From Marinobacter lipolyticus SM19 (lineage in GTDB: Bacteria > Pseudomonadota > Gammaproteobacteria > Pseudomonadales > Oleiphilaceae): a stretch of DNA of 50,635 nt. The notes beneath the pieces are model-generated. The model was not told where the DNA came from, did no database searches, and saw nothing but the letters and a program-made list of their open reading frames with translations. Below, piece by piece: positions 24,315-32,735 of the stretch (within the stretch, counting starts at the first letter, position 1; each line of letters starts with the position of its first letter). Location of the stretch: the NCBI RefSeq assembly GCF_000397065.2, contig NZ_KE007327.1:90412-141046 (forward strand). Reading direction: 5' to 3'. The position numbers and the translations under genes were made by a program.

Positions 24315-26039
24315 TTACCCCCTGAGTGCGTTGGCAAAAATGCGCGGAATATGACGCCATCCCGGGCTGTGCTGGAAGCGGGTGAGCAGTCGCCCGAGGC
24401 GCTGCTGTCGCTTGTTGGTAATAAACCAGGGCGGCCGGGGCAGCAATGTCCATTCACCGGACAATACCGAGCGTGGAAAAGGCCGGAATGGGGCCTCCAC
24501 GACCGCACGTTCCACAGAGTCGAACATGAAGGTGTTATGGACTGTGCCTATGCCGCTCTGGACGTCATCCAGTGTGTGGCCGGGGAAGGCGCCCCAGGGG
24601 CACACTGTCGACAGGAAGCCGAGGCCGGTCCAGGTATTGATGGCAATGGTTCCGTAGCGTAGTTCCGCCAACAGCTCCTCGAATCGCGAGCGTCCGATGG
24701 AGCGGATGGTATCCGGATGAATAACGATGTTCGCACCCAGAGTGCCGTGGAGCTTTTCGTTGGCGAACTTGATGGCGTTGCGCAGATACTGCTCGGCATC
24801 CGGGGCCTCCAGCGAGTGGGTGGAGAGCGCCGGGGCGAAGATTTCATTGCTGCGGAACCAGTCGTTGTCTTCGAGCTTGTTGATCAGCAAGTTGGGAGCT
24901 GAGCCCCGATTGACGGTGGTCACCTCTTCCGACTTCTGGTGGAAGGTGTCCAGACGATCTTCGGCCCCGGGATAGTAAGCCGGGCGCGTGGAGCGGCCCA
25001 AGACGTTGCGGAGCTCGCTCATCAGGTCCGTGGCCTGATTCCAGCCTTCCGGCATCAGCAGCACCTGGCATGCCACACAGTTGAAGCCGGAATTGTGGAG
25101 CTTGTGGGTGGCAATCTGTTCGGCCTGGAAGCGAATGTCGGCGGCGGACCAGTTGCCTGGTACCACAATGGTGGGGCAGACCGCGCCCAGTTCGGAGGTA
25201 ATACGCTTGTTCACCCGGGGTGTGCCCGCTTCCCGGTTGCGCTGGCCTTCCTCACCCCGGCCCCAGATGATCGCGTCGTGGGTCGTTTCCGCACCTGTGA
25301 TGTGGATCTCCTCCACCGTGGAGTGCTCGGTCAGCCACGCGCCCACATCGCCGCCACCCTTTACGATACGCAGAGCATCGCGGTCGATCAGCGGGCGCAG
25401 TGCGGCCTTCAGGTGTTCGGTCAGGTAATCGTTGACCGGGTTCATCTTGAGGATGACGACCTGGTGTTCCACGAACAGTTTCTGGAAGGCATCGAGTGGG
25501 GCAATGGCGGCAATATTGCCGGCACCAAGCACCAGGGAGACCCGCCCGATTCTCTGTTCGGGTGCATCGTCATAGACGGTGGCTGTGTTGGCGGCGATGT
25601 TGTTTTCGTTGATGCCCTTTTGCATCCAGATGTCGGCTTTCACGCCCGACAACAGCAACCTGTCCCAGAGGCTGTGGGGAACAACCCGTGCAGCGGTCTG
25701 GCCCGACGGCAGTGTCCGGAAGGGGATGTTTTTCAGGAAAGACTTGCCTTCCAGACCGGACAGAGTATCGATCAGACCATTGCAGGCTCCCATCACCGCA
25801 TAGGGGCCTGACAACCACTCTTCACCGACCAGGGGCGAATCCTGATCCAGTCCTTTGGCGCGGGCGGCATCCCGAGCCCAGGCGTCGGAAACGTTCAGCA
25901 ATGAATCCTTGATCTCCTGAAGGATCTGGATGCGTTCCGCCACTGGGGTCTGTGCCCAGCTGTCTCGGGTGTTGGCGAGTGTGGTGAGGTCATTGTCGAG
26001 ATCGATGAAGACATCGTTCTCCTGAACATTATTATTCAT
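24315..26039 (-). CDS. Aldehyde dehydrogenase family protein
   Basis: A 574-residue NAD(P)-type aldehyde dehydrogenase, longer than the usual 480-500 residues because of an extended N-terminus and C-terminal tail. Recognisable steps are AAIAPLDAFQKLFVEHQVVI with LKMNPVN (cofactor site), HITGAETTHDAIIWG, the glutamate region ITSELGAVCPTIVVPG, and the nucleophile region NSGFNCVACQVLL; SNEIFAPAL lies at the position of the usual EIFGPVL. The active-site Cys environment differs from the classical GQxC, so it belongs to a divergent branch. It overlaps the upstream GMC gene by 4 bp (ATGA), so the aldehyde made by that enzyme is the probable substrate, giving a fatty acid. Confidence 0.87.
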   Translation of the reverse strand: MNNNVQENDVFIDLDNDLTTLANTRDSWAQTPVAERIQILQEIKDSLLNVSDAWARDAARAKGLDQDSPLVGEEWLSGPYAVMGACNGLIDTLSGLEGKSFLKNIPFRTLPSGQTAARVVPHSLWDRLLLSGVKADIWMQKGINENNIAANTATVYDDAPEQRIGRVSLVLGAGNIAAIAPLDAFQKLFVEHQVVILKMNPVNDYLTEHLKAALRPLIDRDALRIVKGGGDVGAWLTEHSTVEEIHITGAETTHDAIIWGRGEEGQRNREAGTPRVNKRITSELGAVCPTIVVPGNWSAADIRFQAEQIATHKLHNSGFNCVACQVLLMPEGWNQATDLMSELRNVLGRSTRPAYYPGAEDRLDTFHQKSEEVTTVNRGSAPNLLINKLEDNDWFRSNEIFAPALSTHSLEAPDAEQYLRNAIKFANEKLHGTLGANIVIHPDTIRSIGRSRFEELLAELRYGTIAINTWTGLGFLSTVCPWGAFPGHTLDDVQSGIGTVHNTFMFDSVERAVVEAPFRPFPRSVLSGEWTLLPRPPWFITNKRQQRLGRLLTRFQHSPGWRHIPRIFANALRG

Positions 26040-27688
26040 ACAGAGGTCCTTTGCTTCGCTTCGGAGTCGGAAGCGTCTGCCTTTTGCGGAATGAAAGACA
26101 TCGCCCGTTCCGCCAGTGCTGTAATGGTCAGGCTTGGGTTAACGCCCAGGTTGGCGGACAACATCGAACCATCAATCACGTACAAGTTCTGGTAGTTGAA
26201 CACGCGGTTCTGTGAGTCGATAACGCCTTTGTCCGGTGAACCCGCCATGGCGCAGCCACCCATACAGTGGGCTGTCATCGGTACATTGAACAGGATCTCG
26301 CTCATGGAGCTCAGGCCAACGCCGCCCGTGGCACGCGCGGCCTTTTCGGTGAACGCGTTGGCTTCGGGAATGAACGTCGGGATACGGTCACCCTCGGTGG
26401 CAAGCTGCTTCCCGAAAGGCCAGTACCAGGGGCGCTTCCAGCGCATGTTGATGTGACCGTCCAGGGTCTGCATAACGAGGAAAATGACCGTTTCAGAGGC
26501 AAAACGATAAGGCAGAACACTACGAATGCCATTGAACCCACGGGTGGCGATCAGTTTGGCCAGTGCCGCCAGCCAACTGAGGATGCGGGTGGGTCCCGGC
26601 CTGCCGCCGGTTAGCACGGTGAGCAGGCTGCTCATCAGATTAGAGCCTTCCGGATAACGGACGGCCTCGATGTGGGTATGGTCGTCGATGTAAATACCAG
26701 AGCCGATGGCTACGCCCCGGGACATGTCCTCCTTGGTGTTGGGGTACCGTACGCCGAGAATGGACTCGGAATTGGTGCGAACCCGGTTGCCGAGGTCATC
26801 AGACACATTGGGAAGCGAGCCTTTTTCCTTCAGCTTGAACAGCAATTGCTGTGTGCCCAGGGACGAGGCGGCAACGATCACGCTGCCGGCGGTGATACGG
26901 GTTTGGGGCCGGTTGAAACGTTTGAACGCCGGTGCCGTGGTGACTTCGTAGCCCTCAGAGCCATCCGTGTTGCCCAGTGGCCGTACGTCGACACACTCGG
27001 TTTCTGCCCGGACTTCCGCGCCCAACCGTTCCGCCAGATAGAGGTAGTTCTTGTCGAGGGTATTTTTGGCATTATAGCGGCAGCCAACCATGCACCCGCC
27101 GCAGCCGACGCAGGAGTTGCGTTCCGGGCCTTCCCCACCAAAGTACGGATCCGGATATTCGGTTCCTGGGGCGTCTTCGTCGTTGCCGAAGAACACACCG
27201 ACATCGGTGTAGTAAAAACTGTCTTCCACGTCCGCGGCGGCCGCCATTTCCCGGAGCTTGTCGTCTGCCGGCCCGGGGCGACGGTTCTCGGCGACCCCGA
27301 GCATATGCTTGGCCGTCTCGTAATGGGCGGGCATGGTTGTTTTCCAGTCATCCAGGCCGGCCCAGTTGCCGTCCTCCCAGACGCTATCCTTGGGAACCAG
27401 CAGGGTCTGGGCGTAGGTGATGGAGCCACCACCGACGGCGTTGCCATGGAGAATCATCACGTGACGGAACAGGCGCAGGCTGAGGAATCCGCGCAAGCCG
27501 GCGAACGGCCGCCACAGGTAGTCCCAGACCTTCCAGTTGGTTTTTGGCAGGTTCTCGGGCGTCCAGCGACGGCCCTGTTCCAGCACCAGGACCCGATAGC
27601 CCTTTTGGCTCAGCCGGTAGGCCGACACACTGCCGCCGAAACCGGACCCGATCACCACATAATCGAAATCATATTGTTGTTGTTTCAT
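26036..27688 (-). CDS. GMC oxidoreductase, ChoD/cholesterol-oxidase-like
   Basis: FAD-dependent oxidoreductase of 550 residues. The flavin site is YVVIGSGFGGSVSAYRLSQK at residue 10. A cysteine-rich insertion CVGCGGCMVGCRYNAKNTL near 193 is characteristic of the ChoD branch and could hold an iron-sulfur cluster. RTNSESILGVRYP and the end GSMLSANLGVNPSLTITALA also match ChoD proteins. ChoD homologues are called cholesterol oxidases, but the branch is broad; beside an alkyl sulfatase and an aldehyde dehydrogenase, oxidation of a long-chain alcohol is equally likely. First gene of the operon with ALDH, TetR and sulfatase. The promoter region lies in the 560-bp gap upstream. Confidence 0.88.
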   Translation of the reverse strand: MKQQQYDFDYVVIGSGFGGSVSAYRLSQKGYRVLVLEQGRRWTPENLPKTNWKVWDYLWRPFAGLRGFLSLRLFRHVMILHGNAVGGGSITYAQTLLVPKDSVWEDGNWAGLDDWKTTMPAHYETAKHMLGVAENRRPGPADDKLREMAAAADVEDSFYYTDVGVFFGNDEDAPGTEYPDPYFGGEGPERNSCVGCGGCMVGCRYNAKNTLDKNYLYLAERLGAEVRAETECVDVRPLGNTDGSEGYEVTTAPAFKRFNRPQTRITAGSVIVAASSLGTQQLLFKLKEKGSLPNVSDDLGNRVRTNSESILGVRYPNTKEDMSRGVAIGSGIYIDDHTHIEAVRYPEGSNLMSSLLTVLTGGRPGPTRILSWLAALAKLIATRGFNGIRSVLPYRFASETVIFLVMQTLDGHINMRWKRPWYWPFGKQLATEGDRIPTFIPEANAFTEKAARATGGVGLSSMSEILFNVPMTAHCMGGCAMAGSPDKGVIDSQNRVFNYQNLYVIDGSMLSANLGVNPSLTITALAERAMSFIPQKADASDSEAKQRTSV

Positions 27689-28248
27689 TGCAATTCTCTC
27701 TGCCAGTTACCGATACCAACCGGGGCCTTATCCTTTCCGGGCCACGGCCTTTTGGGCGTACACAGGTGTGCTGCTTTTCAGGGCTGCACCTCTGTGTAAG
27801 CCGACTGCGATTTGTACAGTATGCAGAGTTAATCATTTAATCTGGACGATTGTCCAATAAAAGTGTCCGATTTTAAATGCAGAGGGGATTTGGGTTTGCC
27901 ATGGTTTTGATGTTCGGGGAGCTGGGGTGTTGCGGGGTGCGAATCGCTTTCGAGATTTGTCGAATACAGGTTCTCATCAGTGCTAACGAGCAAATCAGAG
28001 TTCCACAAAATGTCCCAGGCAATGTAATCCGCCACCAGTTCATGCGGCTTTAATGCCGTCCCTGGAAACGGGGTAGGGTCACTCAGAGGGCGTATACGGG
28101 CCGAGTTGACGGTTCCGCCAATCGCTCTGTCAATTCTGCCATAGCTGAAACTGCGTTTACGTATCCATAATGTTTCACAACAAAATGTCACGTTTTGGTC
28201 GTGGCGTGATTAAAGAAAAACAATAGATCTCAATGTGGAGCCCTTTTC
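27689..28248. other. 560-bp intergenic region between divergent operons
   Basis: It holds the promoters for the GMC-ALDH-TetR-sulfatase operon (leftward) and the propeller-ceramidase pair (rightward). I see the palindrome at 27843-27856 and, beside it on the minus strand, repeated TTGGACA/TCGGACA elements. A 120-codon minus-strand frame (27829-28191) crosses the region but lacks a ribosome site and recognisable protein character, and is not called. Confidence 0.6.
27843..27856. promoter_or_regulatory. Candidate TetR operator/promoter of the alkyl-sulfate operon
   Basis: TGGACGATTGTCCA has arms TGGAC and GTCCA around a 4-base centre. On the minus strand the related TTGGACA could serve as a -35 element, with GATTAA 17 bp further on as a poor -10. 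The overlap of palindrome and possible promoter is what a repressor site would show; assignment to the TetR protein at 23694 is inference from position. Confidence 0.45.
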
Positions 28249-29556
28249 ATGCGTTTAATAGCATCCCTTACCCCCTTTTTTATGGCGCTGATTTTGTCCG
28301 GCTGCATGGGCGAGAGTGAAAGTGCTGGTGACAAAGGCAGCGACACCTCGGCCCAGAATCCTGCGGAACAAACACAACGGGATAACGAGCCCCTGGCAAC
28401 GATTCCCGTTGAGGACGGTGCCAAAGCTGTGGTGTTTGTCGGTAGCAACTGGGATGGCGTCATTGATGTAATCGATGGCGAAAGCTACGTAAAAATTGGC
28501 CGCATCAATGGCATTCCGGACAAAGAAGAACGGATGAATGAGATTCGTCTTGATCCGATTAAACTGGCCGCGTTTCATGGCATTGCATTGTTGATCGGGG
28601 AGGGCCACAACCAATACGTAGACGACATGTATAGCACCCGAAACGGGGAGCTGTTAATCGTTTCGCGCCCCAGTTTTGCGGATGTTGTAGCCATCGATAT
28701 TGCCTCTAATGACATTGTGTGGCGGTTCGAAGTGGAGGGTATTCGCTCTGACCATATGGCGCTATCTCCTGACGGTAGTGAAGTCGCGGTGTCCGCCTCA
28801 ACAGGCAACGTGGTGCATATTCTGGATGTCTGGACTGGCGAAGAAAAAGCGCGCTTCCCAACCGGTAACTCACCCCATGAAAATGTTTACTCGAAAGACG
28901 GCAAGAAGATCTACCACGCCAGTATCGGTCATGTGTTCAGCCCCGCAGACCGTGGCGCACTGACCGACACCAAGGGCGAACGCATTTTCAAAGTGGTTGA
29001 TACGGAAACCTGGGAAGACATCAAAAGCTTTGATATCAGCGAAAAATTGGCCGAAGCGGGTTATCCGGACATGAGTCCAGCCATTCGACCCATGGCGCAC
29101 ACCGAGGATGAAAAGTTCTTCTACTTCCAGCTTTCGTTCTTCCATGGGTTCGTTGAGTACGATATGGAAAACGACCAGATCACCCGAGTCGCCAACCTCC
29201 CGAACCTGGTGCCAGACCTGCCAGTCGAGCTTTACGTGAACGACTCGGCGCACCACGGAATCTCAATGGGGGCCGATGACGAGAAGCTGTGTGTCGCCGG
29301 CACCATGAGCGACTATGTGGCCATTGTTGACCGTAAAACATTCGAATATGAACTGTTGGAAGGGCTGGGTGAGAAGCCTTACTGGATCACCCGGGATATC
29401 TCGGGCGAAAACTGCTTCGTGTCCTGGAGTGGGACGGATCAAATGTCGGTGATCAACATTGATCGGGCCGAGGAAGTGGTCCGGGTTGATGTGGGAGACC
29501 ACCCACAACGTATCCGTGAAGGTAGCGTGCCGGATGGCTGGACTGCTGCGTTTTAA
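28249..29556 (+). CDS. YVTN-type beta-propeller lipoprotein
   Basis: A 435-residue protein with a lipoprotein signal (ALILSGC, Cys19), so membrane-anchored. After a charged linker the rest is a seven-bladed-propeller-like series: NWDGVIDVIDGESYVKIGRI, then NDIVWRFEVEGIRSDHMALS, TGNVVHILDVWTGEEKARFP, HENVYSKDGKKIYHAS and CFVSWSGTDQMSVINI, each with the repeat pattern of strand, Asp turn, strand. The fold is shared with quinohaemoprotein amine dehydrogenase beta chains and surface-layer propellers; no enzymatic motif is seen. It is followed 29 bp later by the ceramidase-like lipoprotein and probably co-transcribed. A binding or scaffold role for that enzyme is inference. Confidence 0.78.
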   Translation: MRLIASLTPFFMALILSGCMGESESAGDKGSDTSAQNPAEQTQRDNEPLATIPVEDGAKAVVFVGSNWDGVIDVIDGESYVKIGRINGIPDKEERMNEIRLDPIKLAAFHGIALLIGEGHNQYVDDMYSTRNGELLIVSRPSFADVVAIDIASNDIVWRFEVEGIRSDHMALSPDGSEVAVSASTGNVVHILDVWTGEEKARFPTGNSPHENVYSKDGKKIYHASIGHVFSPADRGALTDTKGERIFKVVDTETWEDIKSFDISEKLAEAGYPDMSPAIRPMAHTEDEKFFYFQLSFFHGFVEYDMENDQITRVANLPNLVPDLPVELYVNDSAHHGISMGADDEKLCVAGTMSDYVAIVDRKTFEYELLEGLGEKPYWITRDISGENCFVSWSGTDQMSVINIDRAEEVVRVDVGDHPQRIREGSVPDGWTAAF

Positions 29557-29585
29557 CACCCGGATCACCACCAACGAGAATTGTC

Positions 29586-32072
29586 ATGAACAACAATAAC
29601 TACCGTTTTGCCTCCCATTGTTTGGGCTTGGTGTTTGCCAGTGTGTTTTTGGTTGCCTGTGGCGGCGATCAAGGCGGGCGCGACGCTTTGTCGCCGGTAA
29701 ACGATCAGCAAGGCCGTGGCCCTTCGGATGAACGGGGAGCCAGCCCTGCCCCCTTTGCGAACCCGGACCTGGCGCAGTGTGTGATGGAGAGCCCGTTACG
29801 GGAAGTTGGCAGTGGTCTCGATGCGCCTTCCGTTGCTCGCAATGAAACCCAGAGCGCTAATGCAGATTCATCAGTGACGGCAGATTCGGCCTGCGCGAAG
29901 AACCGGGCGTTCCGCTTCGGAACCGGATTGTCGGATATTACCGGCCCGGTTGCCCTGAAAAGCGGCGACGGCTGGGAAGATACCGGGCAGGTTATGCACG
30001 GTCTTCACACACGGCAATATGCCCGGGCGTTTGCTCTTGAATCGCCCTGCAACGGAAAACGCGTCATGTTTGTGTCGGCAGACATTGGTTTGATGTGGGG
30101 ATCTATCCGCAACGGTGTTCTCAACACCCTGGCGCAGAATCCTGAACTGGCGGCAGCGTATACCGCTGAAAACCTCATGCTGTCGGCAACTCATACCCAC
30201 AATGGGCCCGCAGGCTATGCGCACCATGAAGCGGGTAACGCCCTGCACCTGGGTTTCGATGCTCTGGTATACAACACCATCGTGAATGGCATCGTCGATG
30301 CCATCTTGCGCGCGCATCAGAACATTGAAGCCAACCCCCAAACAGCACCTATCGAAATGGCGGTGGGAGAGTTGCTGAACACCAACATCAATCGCTCGCG
30401 CCCTGCTTATGCGATGAACCCTGCGCATGAACGTGAGCAGTACCTGAATATTCGCGGCGAGGAGGTTGACGTCGTAAAAACCGTGGTGCAACTGAATCTG
30501 AGTCGCAAGAGTGGCAGCCCGGTCGGTGTGATCAACTGGTTTGGTGTGCACCCCACGGTCATGGGGCCGGAAATTCCTTACGTCAGCTCCGATGTCAAAG
30601 GATTTGCCTCGCTGGGTTTCGAAGAGATCATGGCGACGGATTACCGGTCCGACCCCGCAGAAGACAGTTTTGTAGCGGCCTTTGCCCAGGCCGATGAGGG
30701 CGATGCATCCCCCAATATCTTCATTAATGAGTTTCCCCATCCGGATCCGCGCCGCGGCGGGGGTGAAACCCCTGTCGACTCGAACGCCATCTCCGGCACC
30801 AAACAACTGGCTCGTGCGCTGGAACTTTGGCAGAGCGGTCAGCCATTAACCGGGAGTGTGGATTATCGGCTTCTGCATGTGCCGATGAACAAGGTGACAG
30901 TCACGGATCCCGAGGTCCTCTCCGGGCTTGAGCATCCACCAGAGCTGGATGTCGCTAATAAACAAACCTGCAATGCGGCGCTCGGGGTGTCTTTCCCTGC
31001 CGGCGCGGAAGACGGCCCCGGGCCCATCAGCGAGGAAGGGCTGACCTGTAGCGCTTCGCCCGACTTGCTTAGCAGTGTCGCCGCTGACTTCGCGGGACTG
31101 ACGGACATGGCGCTGCCGGTGAATCTGGTAAGCGACCTTCTCCTGTGTACTGTGGAGCAGCTGCCGTTACTAGGCATGGGCTGTCACGCCGAAAAACCGG
31201 TCCTGCTCCCAACCAATCTTGGAGAAGCGGCCGATGGCGTGCCGAATGTGCTATCGGAGCTGATAGGTGTGACGGCGAACTTCGAGCCGGCGATTCACCC
31301 ATTGCAGATTTTCCGTCTTGGCAACCTGGCCTTGGTGGGTCTTCCTTGGGAAGTGACGACCATGTCTGCTCGGCGTCTGCGTGAGATGGTGCTTGAAGAG
31401 ATGGCGCCGGTGGGCGTCGATACCGTCGTCATTGCAGGCCTTGTGAATGGCTATACCCACTACCTGACCACGCGAGAAGAATACGCCAGCCAGCAATATG
31501 AAGGGGCCTCAACGGTCTTTGGTCCCTGGAGCCTGGCTGCGGTGACCCAGGAACTCAAAAAACTTGCCGATTCAATGGCCCGGGGCACAGTGTTGGCGGT
31601 GGGCCCGGAGTTGCCCGAGGTAACTCCGGTGTTACGCAGGCCGCCCTACATCCCCAGTGACAGCCCGGGTGAGCAGGCCTTTGGTACGGTACTTCAGGAG
31701 GCCCCCTCCGTGGTAGCTCCTGGCGATGAGGTTGCTGTTCGGTTTCAGGCCAGTCATCCACGGAACGACCTGATGCTGAACGACAGTTATGGGTATGCCG
31801 AGCAGCTCCAGGAAGACGGCAGCTGGCAGGTCGTGGCGACAGACCGTTCACCTGACCTGCTGTATACCTGGCACCCCCAGTTCCTGCCACCCCTGGCCAC
31901 TGAGCTGCCCTACACCGGAGCTTCAGAAGCAACAGTCAGTTGGAAGTTACCACGGAATCTGGCGCCCGGAACCTACCGTTTGAGGACCAAAGGTGTGGCG
32001 AACCCGGGTGGTGCCTGGGAAGGTGCGAGTGGTGCCTTTGAAGTGGCGGGCCCATCGGCAACATGTCCTTGA
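29586..32072 (+). CDS. Neutral/alkaline ceramidase family lipoprotein
   Basis: An 828-residue enzyme of the neutral ceramidase family, which cleaves the amide bond of ceramides to sphingoid base and fatty acid. A lipoprotein signal ends in FLVACGG (Cys near 25), so it is anchored rather than secreted free. Catalytic features: FRFGTGLSDITGP at the domain start, the zinc histidines in SATHTHNGPAGY, NWFGVHPTVMG, the nucleophile loop EGDASPNIF (family consensus GDVSPN; Ser retained), GLPWEVTTMSARRLRE with the metal Glu, and NGYTHYLTTREEY with the metal Tyr. An insertion of about 120 residues with several Cys (about 440-560) and the C-terminal immunoglobulin-like domain (about 690-825) fit the family. 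Ceramide is rare in most bacteria, so the substrate may be host or algal lipid or a bacterial N-acyl lipid. Confidence 0.9.
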   Translation: MNNNNYRFASHCLGLVFASVFLVACGGDQGGRDALSPVNDQQGRGPSDERGASPAPFANPDLAQCVMESPLREVGSGLDAPSVARNETQSANADSSVTADSACAKNRAFRFGTGLSDITGPVALKSGDGWEDTGQVMHGLHTRQYARAFALESPCNGKRVMFVSADIGLMWGSIRNGVLNTLAQNPELAAAYTAENLMLSATHTHNGPAGYAHHEAGNALHLGFDALVYNTIVNGIVDAILRAHQNIEANPQTAPIEMAVGELLNTNINRSRPAYAMNPAHEREQYLNIRGEEVDVVKTVVQLNLSRKSGSPVGVINWFGVHPTVMGPEIPYVSSDVKGFASLGFEEIMATDYRSDPAEDSFVAAFAQADEGDASPNIFINEFPHPDPRRGGGETPVDSNAISGTKQLARALELWQSGQPLTGSVDYRLLHVPMNKVTVTDPEVLSGLEHPPELDVANKQTCNAALGVSFPAGAEDGPGPISEEGLTCSASPDLLSSVAADFAGLTDMALPVNLVSDLLLCTVEQLPLLGMGCHAEKPVLLPTNLGEAADGVPNVLSELIGVTANFEPAIHPLQIFRLGNLALVGLPWEVTTMSARRLREMVLEEMAPVGVDTVVIAGLVNGYTHYLTTREEYASQQYEGASTVFGPWSLAAVTQELKKLADSMARGTVLAVGPELPEVTPVLRRPPYIPSDSPGEQAFGTVLQEAPSVVAPGDEVAVRFQASHPRNDLMLNDSYGYAEQLQEDGSWQVVATDRSPDLLYTWHPQFLPPLATELPYTGASEATVSWKLPRNLAPGTYRLRTKGVANPGGAWEGASGAFEVAGPSATCP

Positions 32073-32094
32073 GTGAGCTGTGAGGTGCTCGCAA

Positions 32095-32622
32095 TCAGAC
32101 ACCTCGTTTATGGTGGCGATCTTGCCACCTGCGTTGGTGTCTGGAATCATTAAACCTCTGCAGAGACCTACCTTTGCTTGAGTTCGCGCGAGGGTCTGCA
32201 GGAATGAGATTCCACAACTCATCATGGCAGACGAGTGACCAGGGTAAAAAGTGATCGAGGGCGAACGAGGATGGCTGAAGGAGAGTCCCGGAGTAGATGC
32301 AGTGAATAGGCTGTTCCACTACGACAGTGTTCCAGAATCTTGTCTGCTCTGACAGGGATGCCCGTTTGACGGGAGGCTCTATTTTTTTGATGAGGGCTGG
32401 GATGTTTGGGTTTTCACGTTGAAGGTAGTCAGCCCATTGAAAAAGCGCCCACCCTTTGATGATCGCCAAGTTTGCTCGGATATATTTGTTCCATAGAGGG
32501 TGTAACTCAATCTCTGACTGACCATTAGTAACGCGGTACACTCTGTATTTGGCAACTAGTTGGAAATCCGCGGATTTCCGGGCTTCGACAAGGCTTAAGA
32601 ATCCTCCAAGTGTACCTGCCAA
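32095..32622 (-). pseudogene. HNH endonuclease fragment
   Basis: A 175-codon frame opening at a TTG (32622) holds a good HNH core near its C-terminal third: PIHCIYSGTLL, then FALDHFLPWSLVCHDELWNL with IPADPRANSSKG. This matches beta-beta-alpha metal HNH nucleases, which keep C-x2-G, DHxxP and N-x3-K. After SKG the sequence turns into a His/Arg-rich run (RHQRRWQDRHHKRGV) unlike any normal end, and at the 5' side the frame has no ATG and hits a stop 9 codons upstream of the TTG. Full relatives are usually about 300 residues or more. I read it as the remnant of a gene broken at both ends. It lies downstream of the terminator at 32682-32706. Confidence 0.6.
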
Positions 32623-32681
32623 CGGGAAAATCCAGATCAGACTTTACCTACTCCTTCGGAGACATCTTTGAGATACCAGTC

Positions 32682-32706
32682 AAAAAGGCCTCTTCTAGAG
32701 AGGCCT
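32682..32706 (-). terminator. Rho-independent terminator of the FGE-like/NYN unit
   Basis: AGAGGCCT and AGGCCTCT (32699-32706 and 32686-32693) form an 8-bp perfect stem with a 5-base loop; read on the minus strand it is followed by TTTTT. It sits 30 bp after the NYN gene stop and closes the leftward two-gene transcript, separating it from the HNH fragment. Confidence 0.85.
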
Positions 32707-32735
32707 CATGCTTTTGAGAGGGTAAGCAAAATGAG

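Noticed and set aside
27829..28191. 120-codon minus-strand frame in the divergent promoter region
   Set aside because: No ribosome site, odd composition, and it covers the likely operator and promoters of both flanking operons.
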